DNA from: Clitoria ternatea
Taxonomy: Eukaryota; Streptophyta; Magnoliopsida; Fabales; Fabaceae
NCBI GenBank assembly: GCA_037962975.1
Contig: CM075675.1
Location: forward strand, 9,620,001 to 9,684,000
Length of the DNA: 64,000 nt
Direction of reading: 5' to 3'
The position numbers were made by a program, and so were the translations under genes. Position 1 is the stretch's first letter. Every line of letters begins with the position of its first letter. Below the pieces are notes generated by a model. It had not been told where the DNA came from and made no database searches. It was given only the letters and a program-made list of their open reading frames with translations. Below are positions 1 through 10,124 of this stretch, piece by piece.

Positions 1-333
1 TCAGTAAAACAAATGAGGATGAGACTCTTTCATCTCAGTTTCTAGTTCCCATGTAGCATCTTCTCCTCTCGTTTCACTCCAAATGACCTTTACAAGCGGA
101 ATTGTCTTGTCTCTTAATTTTTTTATTCTTCTGTCACCTATTCTAACAGGTGGTGCATCATATGTAAGATTATCTTTAACTTGTATGACATCAGGTTCAA
201 TAACATGTGTAGGATCAGATATATACTTTCGTAAGTTTGACACATAAAAAACATTATGGATATTAGAAAGAAAAGGTGGTAATGCTATTTGGTAGGCAAG
301 GGAACTAACTTTATGAATTATTTGATATGGACC
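1..333 (-). pseudogene. gypsy integrase C-terminus and chromodomain, displaced exon of the same frame
   Basis: About 110 residues that complete the gag-pol frame interrupted at 10125. The first part has the integrase GPY/F-type motif (GPYQI) and the FHVSNLRKY-like segment (FYVSNLRKY). The last part carries a chromodomain-like core (VKVIWSE, then ATWELETEM), typical of plant chromoviruses, where it is thought to guide integration to heterochromatin. A stop codon at 1-3 ends the protein, so the 3' untranslated region, polypurine tract and 3' LTR should lie immediately left of the window. No further break is visible in this piece. Confidence 0.9.
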
Positions 334-358
334 AATCACTAGTGGAAAAAAAGGATAT

Positions 359-798
359 AATCACGGTTAAAAAAGGCCTTTATTCACGGTTAAAGAACCG
401 TTGTTGTTGCAGCCGTGGTAGTAGATGATGGTCTTTAACCACGGTTAACAACCGTGGTAATAAATCACATCTAACCACGGTTAAGAACAACTGTGAATAT
501 AACTTACTATTTATATTCACGGTTATCAAGCATAACCGTGAATATAAGAACTGAAAGATGTCAGTTACATCCACTTATATTCACGGTTATGATGGACAAC
601 CGTGGATATAGATACATTTTATCCACGGTTGTCCATCACAACCGTGAATATAAGTATGGATTGGTTTCAGTTACAAACTACTTATATTCACGGTTGTGAT
701 GGACAACTGTGGATAAAATGTATCTATATCCACGGTTATGGTAGTAACCGTGGATAAATATAGTCTATATTCACGGTTGTTGCCATAACCGTGAATAA
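359..798. repeat. CACTA-1 left subterminal hairpin array
   Basis: About nine imperfect hairpin modules, each with arms of 9-13 bp around ACGGTT...AACCGT and a short loop whose sequence varies (for example a loop ATCAAGCAT near 535). Arms alternate between TATTCACGGTT and ATCCACGGTT. Subterminal repeats of CACTA elements are the binding sites of TnpA, and that role is inferred here. The stretch 799-1057 up to the stop of the TnpA-like gene shows nothing else. Confidence 0.9.
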
Positions 799-1057
799 AT
801 ACTGAGGTTATTTTTTTAATATGGATTCTGTTTTATCGTTTCCCAACCCTGCATTCAGACAAACCAGTACAGTATATAGTATGCCACAGCAACACTATGC
901 CGAAAGAATGGTATGTATATATATAACAATTTATTTTCTATATCAATTCATAACAACCTAAAAAATGAAAGTATATACAATTAAGTTGAATGTAATCTAA
1001 TAAAAGTAAACCCTAAATCCTACTAGATACATATATAAAAGAATAAAGATCCTATAT

Positions 1058-4000
1058 CTAGCTTTGCCTAAGTTCAATGAAGTGTGAGGCCCATTGCCTT
1101 CTAACATCATCCACAAGTTCCTTTGGGAAATATGACCGGTCATTAAAGTACTGCAAACAATGCACAAAACAATTAGAATAAAAGCTTTATTTATTATATG
1201 AAATTGATGAAATTGGAGAAAAGTAGTCCAAATGATGAGAATTACCTCTGTCCATCCATCTACTAAATGATGTTGGACAATGGTCAGCATAGTGTGCATG
1301 ACGAAATAGCCACACTCAAAGGTACCCTTCTGCCTGTAAGACTACAATGGACATATAGTATAGAATAAGTGAATTCGGAACTTAAAAAATATGTACTGAA
1401 GATTTGAATGAATACGATTGACTTACTTTTGGGTACACCCATACAGCTGTTTTTCCTTTGGGCTTGTTTCCAATCAGTAGATTGTATCCAACCACCGCCC
1501 TGCGTCAAACAAAACATAAGATAAGTTAGAATTGTATAGTTCTAAAAATGATGTAATCGAATTTGTGGTTATTGTTTAGGGATGAACTTACCGGTCTACT
1601 ATATCTTTCAGGTCTTGTGGAGCTGTCCGATGCAAACTATCAAAGTACAGAGCAAGATAGTCCTTCGGACAGATCACCAGAAGCGTCCAGTGAGCCCTGC
1701 AGTTACGAGTGATAAGTGAGACTTCAAAATGCAAAATATCATGACAATAATTATGGAATAGAGTATTACCCTTTATGATAGGGGCCCATGTATATAGACT
1801 TCCCAGACTCAAACATCCAATTCTGGATGTATGTCTGGGTGTTCTGCAAGGTGTTTCCTTGCCTCTGTATGAGAGAGGGCTCTAAGAAACCGTAAGTTCC
1901 TTGGAAACCCAAGTCCACACAGAGTTTTGCCAGAAACCTAAACAAGTTAAGACATGGTTAGCGATAAATAACTTGTATAATGAAAAAATTAGACAAAACA
2001 AGGATATACTTACAGCTCCCACAACTGAAAGATGGAGCCGTTCAGCATCGACGTCCCCGTAATAATGTCACAAATGTCAGAATTTGTAACGTAAACTGGA
2101 AAATCACTGGGACGGCCGAACACTAGTGGCTGCCATGGGACCTGAACAGTGTCGTCAGCTTGCTCATACCCGATGCGCCATAGCATCCGGATGGAATCCT
2201 TGGCTGGGTCTGGCTTCTTCAATGTCTGTTCCTGTTGAACAATTGACAACCATCACATTTTGTACCATAATTGACAAGGAAATAAAGCTAGTTAGTGTTT
2301 AGGGTTTTTACCTGTCCAGGAGCAATCACCAGAAGTCTGTTGGGCCACATCAGAAAGTGGCCCACCGCCTGACTGACGGTCTTCACCTCCTGAGTTGCCA
2401 CTGGCACAGCAGCATCCTCCTCGAGGACGAGCACAACTGAGACCCTGGACATACCATCAGGTAATGTCTGATGGTGAACCACAGGGTCTAAGTTGTACAC
2501 CATACCAGTGGCAACTGGCTCCTCCGACCCGTCAATGAACAGGTCACATTGACGGGTGTCTGGTGTCTCGACCCCGTCATCGTCAGGGTCAGCCGCAGCG
2601 CACGACCCCTTAGTGCTAACCTTCCGTACCTACATATTTACACATTAAGCAGAAGTTATTCAACAATGAAATAAAGTGATTACAAACAATAAAATTGAGG
2701 AAATTAAATAAAGAATCTAACCTGTGGGTCGCTGGCTGGTGCAGTAGTCACCTGGTGGTGGCTGAGTGAGGCCTTCATCTCCTCCCTGAATCGGGCCATC
2801 TCCTGGTGGAGCCTAGATATCTCCTCCTGGTACTCAGCCTTCACAACAGCCACCTTTTGCTCCACCATTTGCTCAAGGGATGGGGCAGGGTCGGGAGCAC
2901 CGTAATAGGCGCGGAGGCCTGTGAAATATGAATGATTAGCCCATAATTGTTTAACAGATAACAAAATGAAGGCATAGAGTTAGTTAGCACTTACCTACAC
3001 CTCGACCAATAGCACGCACTCTTCCTGGGTGCTCTGGCCTGCCAATGGCGGTAGTCAAAATATCCTCCCGTCCATGGGCTACGAAAGACCCTTGGGTTGA
3101 TTGCTCAACCAAGGAATCCTGAAACCAAACAAGTTAGTATTCACTTCCTTCACGTAAACTGAAAAACAGACACTGATATAAAGGGGAATACTTACTATCC
3201 GTGAGGCAACCTCCTGAGCCTGTGAGGAAGTGTATTCCCCACTCTTCTTGATCCTAGCCCGCTTCCATTTGTCGTGGCGTGCAGGTGGGGAAGGGGGGTC
3301 CACAATACCAGTGTCAGTCTGACACTGACTCAGCCTCTCCTGTGCCAGCCGCTCCTCCAACCTACGGTAACCCCCACGTGACAGTGTGTGTGGGCAGTCA
3401 TTTAGCTTCCTAGTCTCCTTGGCTTTCTTTCTGGTCTCCTACAACAAGAAAAAAAATATTCACAGTTAGCCGTATAAATTATACATAATTTAATCATCTA
3501 AAAACCAATGTACCTGAAACTCGGCAGAATGTCTAGATGCAACAAAAGCATCCCAGGTCTCCTGATCGATGAAGGGATATTTCTCTCCAGGGAACTTTCC
3601 TTGGTCGTCCCCGAATACATACCTACAATGAAAAGTACATTAAAACTAAGGATTGGTACAATTTGGTAAAGCGTTGATTAAGAATTTAAAGTTCAATATA
3701 CCTCGTGGTGAATATGGATTTGAACGACCTCCATCGCTCAGCCATGATACCGAGGACCTTCCTCCTCGCTATGTCGGAAGATGGTATGTCAAAAGAATCC
3801 TACATGAAAGGAGTTAGTCCATAAAGGAGTACTTATTAAGAGTTACATGAAATAATACACTAAAATAAAACTTAAATAATATCTAAGTTACCAGAATATC
3901 ACTCCATAGCTGGTTCTTCACCACCTCCTCGACACTATCCCAGTCGGGGATAATGATGGAGACCTTCGACCGTACCACAACCCCCAGATAACTGCTCAAC

Positions 4001-4176
4001 TTCGTGGCATGCGGTCCACTGAATCTACCGGTGTTGACATCCATCTCAACAACTACCCTCTATCCCCGGTGACGCCTACGTGCGACGTCTGGCATCCGGG
4101 TAACACCTCTACTCTTCCGAGCAGAGGAACCACTGGCCTGTGAGTCAGACCTGGATCGTCCATCCTGGTCAGCCAT
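1058..4176 (-). pseudogene. TnpA-like protein fused to a Ulp1/C48 cysteine protease, 13 exons, one stop
   Basis: Exons by eye, high to low: 4176-3892, 3799-3702, 3622-3514, 3438-3196, 3118-2995, 2918-2722, 2629-2312, 2231-2014, 1937-1770, 1696-1592, 1499-about 1427, about 1333-1246, 1150-1058. All introns have GT-AG ends. Phases join cleanly except around 1416-1427, where the donor is ambiguous. Predicted length is about 705-710 codons. The N-terminal half matches the Transposase_24/TnpA-like proteins of CACTA elements (AIGRPEHPGRVRAIGRG), followed by a coiled-coil-like stretch rich in Glu and Gln. The C-terminal 150 residues are a Ulp1-type protease: His in AHWTLLVI, Asp in YFDSLH, Gln and Cys in QKGTFECGYFV, so the catalytic set is kept. 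One TAG at 4060-4062 in exon 1 is the only clear lesion. It follows the transposase 114 bp downstream, and both are probably products of one promoter by splicing, as in En/Spm. Confidence 0.9.
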
Positions 4177-4290
4177 GAGTATCTGTCCAAACAAGGAAAA
4201 AAACTATCAAATATTTAATATAACATTTAAAACAACGAATAACTAATATAACATGTAATTCAATGTCTCACCAACAAGATTAATACCCTA

Positions 4291-7200
4291 TTAAGATGAA
4301 ATATTTTCCCACAAGCCCTCATGGTGGTCATGACGACTGGCAACTACATCATCTATGTCATGTTCCATGACAGATGTTGGAATACGCATTGTAGTTGATG
4401 GAATGTCCACAATATCAACATCGGGGTCTCCAATATGTCTACCTTGAATAACAATTGACCACCGTTTGTCAGCTGGGTCAGCCACATAAAAAACTTGCTT
4501 CACCTGCGTTGCCATTATGAATGGTTCGTCCTTATGCCCTATCTTGTTGAGGTCCACCAACGTAACTCCTAAATCATCAGTTGTGACACCGTTCTTATTG
4601 TCAACCCATTTGCATTTAAACACAGGAACGGTGAAGGGACCGTAATCAACTTCCCATATATCTTCAATCACACCAAAGTAGCATGACTCGGCCATGACAG
4701 GGTTGTTGTCCTTTGCAGTTGAGAAATGCATTGACTGAGCCACAACCATCACTCCACTATTTTGATTTGTACTCTTTTCATCCTGTGTCCTTGTATAAAA
4801 CAAATAGTTGTTTATGTCATACCCACAAAAGGTGAGGACATCAAAGTTCGGGCCCTGTGCTAGTCGATGTAATGTCGAGGATGCAGATGCATCTTTCAGG
4901 ACGGTCTTTTGGAACCACTGCATGAAACTCTTGTTGTGTTCATTCAACAACCACTTTTCAGTCATTTTAGGGTTGGTTTTCTTGACCAGCTCCTTGTGTA
5001 TGGCTAGATACGGTTGCACGTCGTCCGTGTTGTTTAAAATATACAAGTGTGCCTGAAGGACATCAGCACGTGGCATGTTCTTCACTTTTTTTCCAATCGT
5101 TCCTTTCCCATCCAATCTCCCTTCATGACGAGTCGTTGGAATACCAATGCTTGCAGCATGTGACATGTATTCAGTGTAAAACTCAATTGCTTCCTCTACA
5201 ATATATCTTTCCACAATTGAAGCTTCGGGACGACGTTGGTTCTTCATATACCCTTTCAATATCTTCATATATCACTCAACGGGATACATCCACCGTAAGA
5301 ACACTGAACCACACCAACGGACCTCTCTCACCAAATGGATGATTAAGTGGACCATTATGTCAAAAAAAGAGGGCGGGAAATACATTTCAAGCTGACATAA
5401 TATAAGTGATGCTTCCTGTTCCAACACATCCAATTCGCCGGGCACGATTACCTTGCAACATATGGAATTGAAAAACATACACAACCTTGTTATGACATTT
5501 CTCACATTTTTAGGAAGAATGTCACGAATGGTGATAGGCAGAAACTGCTGCATCAACATGTGACAATCGTGAGACTTCAACCCAACTAACTTAAAATCTT
5601 TCATGGAAACACAAGACTTGATGTTGGAGCCATAACCAGACGGAACTTTCACACTTCGTAACGATTCACACAGACTTTGCTTTTCTTTTCTGGATAACGT
5701 ATGACATGCTGGAGGCAAATATGTTCTTTTGCCCTTTGATTGTGGATGCAAATCCTGACGTATACCCATCAACTCTAAGTCCATACGCGAGTTTAGGCCA
5801 TCCTTAGTCTTCCCGGGTATGTTTAAGAGTGTACCAACTAAACTGTCGCACACATTCTTCTCCACATGCATTACATCAATGCAGTGTCTTACATCAAGCT
5901 CCCTCCAATATGGCAGGTCAAAAAACACTGACCTTTTCTTCCAATTGTTTTGTGTCGGGTGCTATTTTTCACACTTACCAAATTGCACGTTGACGTCCTT
6001 CACCTTTTCATATGCCTGGCGACCAGATAGTGGTGGAGGAGCCATTTCAAAATCTTGGGCACCGTTAAACGACTTCTTCAACCTTCGAAATGGATGATTC
6101 GCTTTAAGAAACCTTCGATGTCGAAGATAAACATTTTTCCTGCCATGATGCAACCGCACAGAACTAGTCCCCTCCTCACATACTGGACAAGCTTTATGAC
6201 CCTTCACACTGTACCCAGATAAGTTACCATACGCTGGAAAGTCATTGATTGTGCAAAATAACATGGCACGTAATTTGAATGATCGCCCGGTAAACCCATC
6301 AAACACATCAACCCCGTCTTCCCACAACCTTTTGAGGTCTTCAACCAATGGAGTTAAATATACATCAATGTCGTTCCCCGGTTGTCGTGGACCAGAAATC
6401 ATCATTGATAACATCACATATTTTCGCTTCATGCACAACCATGGTGGCAAGTTGTAAACAAACAACAAAACAGGCCACGAACTATGGTTTGTGCTCAGGT
6501 TCCCAAACGGGTTCATGCCGTCTGTGGCTAGTGCAAGCCTAACATTTCTTGGTTCATTGGCAAATTCTGGAAAAATCCTATCCATTTTCTTCCATTGCGA
6601 CCCATCGGCCGGATGCCTAAGTAGTCCATCAACAACCCTCTCATCAGCATGCCATCTCATAAGTTTTGCATCATCTGCATTGGCAAACAGACGCTTTAGT
6701 CTTGGAACTATAGGTAGATACTACAACACCTTTGCAGGAGACCCTTTAGTGCATACCTCATCAAAATCTGCCTCTTTCTTCTTATACCGTGACACCCCAC
6801 ATCTAGGACATCGATGCAGCATTTCTAACTCACCCCAGAATAATACACAATCATTTGGGCATGCATGTATTTTCTCATACTCCAAACCCATAGGACACAA
6901 CACCTTTTTGGCCTCATAGTTACTTTTCGGCAAGGTGTTTCCAGCTGGGAGCATTTCTTTCAACAACTTCAGTAAGTCAGTGAAACTTTTATCTGTCCAC
7001 CCGTTTATGGCCTTCAAATTAAACAACTGCAAAACAGCTGATAACCTCGTGAAATTGAGGCAGTTTGGATACAACGGCTGCTCAGAGTCCTGACACAGAG
7101 TTGTATATACATGAGCTTTCTTAAAACCTTCTACCCCTACATCACGGATCATATCCTCGAGTCGGTCATCCATGTCGACATCGTTGTCATGCATCGAGCT

Positions 7201-7470
7201 TCGATTTTTAGTCTGAGAGCTGTTACTTGGCACCACCACATCTTCACCATGCCATATCCAACGCGTATAACTACGTAGAAAACCGTCACACAGTAGATGT
7301 TCTCGCACCTCTTCCAAGTCTACCCGACGCAGGTTGAAGCATTTACCACAAGGGCAAAAATACTTTCCATTCACCCCCACTGCATTCCTCGCTACGAATT
7401 CTATAAATGATTCAACTCCCCCCTCGTGCTCCAGACTTAGGCGTGACGCAGAAATCCAACTCCGATCCAT
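4291..7470 (-). pseudogene. TNP2/TnpD-type CACTA transposase, one frame with 3 stops
   Basis: The catalytic transposase of CACTA-1. The frame is open from ATG 7470 to the final TGA at 4291 (1060 codons) except for stops at 6721-6723, 5962-5964 and 5272-5274. Domains in order: a Transpos_assoc zinc-binding region near residues 4-80 (CPCGKCFN, then REHLLCDGF), a CPNDCVLFW and CPRCGVSRYK segment, the Transposase_21 core (ATDGMNPFG, GNDIDVYL), a DUF4218-like region (DVMHVEKN, then LKSHDCHMLMQQ) and a C-terminal DUF4216-like region (FKCKWVD, EPFIMATQVKQVFYV). The neighbouring residues match the family on both sides of every stop. The first stop replaces the Trp usual after AKVL, and the third replaces the Arg in PVERYMKILKGY. 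No introns are apparent. Ancestral codons are inferred from family sequence. Confidence 0.95.
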
Positions 7471-7544
7471 ACCAACTGTTTACAAGGTGCTATGATCAAC
7501 CTCACTTTTTATACAAAGGTGGTGGTCCTATACCCATTCAACAT

Positions 7545-7788
7545 GACAATTATTTTTATACGTCATTCATATATACAGGTTAGGACTTATTTTAAAATTT
7601 GATGAAATTTCGGCAGCATTTCGCATTGGTCTCTAAGTACACAAAATGAGAGTGGTCAAATCAAATTCAACCACAACCAAATATGCACCCAGAGAACAAC
7701 ACAAAATACAAGTTACCGAAATTTTATCAAATTTTAAAATAACTCCTAACTTGTACATACTAACAATGACGTATAAAAAATAATTGTT
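7545..7788. repeat. inverted repeat with about 70-bp arms upstream of the CACTA-1 transposase
   Basis: Arm 7545-7613 (GACAATTATTTTTATACGTC onward) is the imperfect reverse complement of 7716-7788, with a loop of about 100 bp. It lies 75 bp upstream of the transposase ATG, inside what should be transcribed leader or intron. A second palindrome-like block (ACACAAACG to CATTTGTGT) follows at about 7828-7866. It could be a small inserted foldback element; no target duplication was recognised. Confidence 0.8.
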
Positions 7789-9592
7789 CATCCCAAACTG
7801 TCCAAACGGACAATTCAAGATTCAACACAAACGATGACATTAATTGATTTAATGACCATTTGTGTCGAATCTCAAACGGGGAACTACGGTTCACTCATAT
7901 GCACAACAACTTTCATACTAGTTAACAACCACATACATATAACAGCAATAAACATAACATATAAGAGCAACCAACAATAACAGAAATAAAATGGATAATA
8001 ATTTAGTTAACTTTTTTTCCTAAAATAGTATGATGTTGTTAATTTATGTTATTTTGAAGTAGAAGTATGGTGTTGGAGTATGGATTATGGATTATGGATT
8101 ATGATGTTGGTTTATAATGCAGGTTCAAACTTTAGACTTTTATTTAGTAATTAATATGATATTTTTAAATTCTATTATTTTCAACTAGAACTATGGTGTT
8201 AGATGATGGATTATGGATTATGAGAATTTTTAGATTTGAACTTTTATTTTATGGATTACGGCTTATGGACATGGTGTTGAATTTAGTTAAATTCTACTTA
8301 AGAAGAACAATATAAGTTTTAGGAGAAAAGTAATCTCAACCATTTAGAACTTTTCAATTTAGGGAGTACATTTTAACCAAAAGAGGTATCTTATAATATT
8401 TCTAAAGTTCATACAACAATGGCCACACCATGCCCAATCTGTTGGTTCCTTAAGCTCTATAGCCTTGCAATGGTGGAAGTTGCAATTGGAAATAAAACAA
8501 CCACCCAGGAGCAAAATGGACCTTGCACCACAAACGAAAGCTGATGGGGAAATGGGGTTGGCTAAAGGGAGCTATGGACCACCGCCACAGAAACGTCGTT
8601 GGAGGATGCTGAACGGAGGTTGGTGAACATGGTTTATAATTTAATTAAAATATTATAAATATATGTATTGCAACTAAAATTTAATATTATTAATATATAT
8701 TAAATATATTAATAAATTCACATTTTTTGGTAATTTTACAACATACCATTATCATACAAAATTATAAAAAAAAACCCAACACCTTAAAAAAATATAAAAA
8801 GTTATTTAAATAGAAAAAGTTAACATGGTCAACATTTTTCAGTCCACACCCATGCACCCTAAATCCAATGTAATCTAAACCCTTAATTCCATCAGCCTTT
8901 AAGGTACACCCTAGTACATGAAGCACACCCATGGTGCACCATCCAAACCAATCATCCACCATTAAACCACTCAATTTTTACGGTACATCTCACCCCCCAT
9001 ACACACCCATGCACCACCACCATAAACCAATCACCATCTCAGATCTTCCAACATTTATGGTACACCAAGCCAAGAATCTCCACCAGTGCTCCATCTTCTC
9101 CAACAGGCAGAAGGGCAAAACCGTCCACAACACACAGAAATGCAAACGGAGATTCGGATGGTGCATAAACAGAGTTTAAACATAAACAGGCACATAAACA
9201 GAGTTTAAACAGAGGGTACCGAGGCTAAAAAATGCATATAACCAAACAGAGTTTAAACGGATGGTGCATAAACAGAGTTCTAAAAAATGCATATAACCAA
9301 ACAGGCACATAAACAGAGTTTAAACAGAGTTTATAACTTAAGCTTTTGAACCAGTAACTATCGTGTCAGGAAACAAGGAATACCAACAGAGAAAGAATCA
9401 ATATATTATGACAAACACGCATGACAATGGGGGTTCAGGGAACCTACCTGAATGAAGAAAGGAAGAAGATGCTGAACAGAGAGAAGGGCACGAAGCTCAC
9501 AGATAATGGAGAAGACGACAACCAACGCGCAGAAGAAGAGAAACTGAAAAAAGAGTGAAAGGCGCGGCTTTTGAAGTTTCAGAAAGGATGTA
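7789..9592 (-). other. CACTA-1 5' region, no coding gene recognised
   Basis: AT-rich DNA between the transposase start and the right hairpin array. It holds GGATTATGGATTATG repeats near 8080-8270, and a GC-richer patch at 8405-8640 that resembles an untranslated or captured exon but that I cannot name. A purine-rich, GC-richer stretch at about 9440-9590 is in the position of the first untranslated exon of an En/Spm-type element. Confidence 0.5.
9160..9335. repeat. ACAGAGTTTAAAC tandem repeats
   Basis: At least six occurrences of AAACAGAGTTTAAAC or CATAAACAGAGTT, interleaved with copies of AAAAAATGCATATAACCAAA. The units are scrambled rather than perfectly tandem. Confidence 0.8.
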
Positions 9593-10000
9593 TATTCACG
9601 GTTCCCCTTGAAACCGTGAATATATTACACATATATTCACGGTTTAACAAACAACCGTGGATAAATGTTAACTATATATCCACGGTTACGATACCAACCG
9701 TGGATAAATATTAAATCTATATTCACAGTTATAGAAACAACCGTGGACATAGAGTACCCAGTGATTAAACCCTAAAACCTGAACTATATATCCACGGTTG
9801 GAAATACAACCGTGAATATTGACATCTATATATATCCACGGTTAACATCATAACCGTGAACGTACCCATCAATATATATTCACGGTTGTGATTAAAACCG
9901 TCGATATATATTTCAGGTACTATATATCCACGGTTGACTCCTCAACCGTGAATATATATTGATGGTTACGTTCACGGTTATGATGTTAACCGTGGATATA
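9593..10000. repeat. CACTA-1 right subterminal hairpin array
   Basis: About nine modules of the same design as the left array, with the core CACGGTT...AACCGTG and loops that differ from module to module. It lies between the right TIR and the presumed 5' untranslated region of both CACTA-1 genes, where TnpA binding would also touch the promoter. Confidence 0.9.
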
Positions 10001-10124
10001 TAGTTTTCTCTGATTAAAACGTTCATCTTATAATTTTAAAAATGCCACCGCGCATGTTTTTATCACTGATCCTCTTCTACCCGTGAATAATATCCCGTTG
10101 TTATATCCATTTTTTCCACTAGTG

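Larger units (their letters stand above)
337..10124 (-). mobile_element. CACTA-1, autonomous-type En/Spm transposon, 9788 bp
   Basis: The left end begins CACTAGTGGAAAAAAAGGA and the right end finishes TTTTTTCCACTAGTG. It is flanked by AAT at 334-336 and AAT at 10125-10127, the 3-bp duplication expected for CACTA transposons. Contents from right to left, in the sense of transcription: hairpin array, GC-richer leader region, TNP2 transposase, TnpA-Ulp1 gene, hairpin array. It disrupts the gypsy integrase and is therefore younger than that insertion. Both genes carry only nonsense mutations, so decay is recent compared with CACTA-2. Confidence 0.96.

Noticed and set aside
359..798. Hairpins with conserved arms and variable loops that recall integron attC sites or CRISPR-like units
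   Set aside because: They lie only at the two ends of a CACTA transposon with matching TIRs and target duplication, and a related array is in CACTA-3. Subterminal transposon repeats explain them.
997..1299. Separate small genes at 997-1299, 1284-1517, 1588-1812, 2010-2249, 2288-2503, 2704-2964 and 3079-3360
   Set aside because: These frames are exons plus read-through of introns of one spliced gene; proper splice sites and phases join them.
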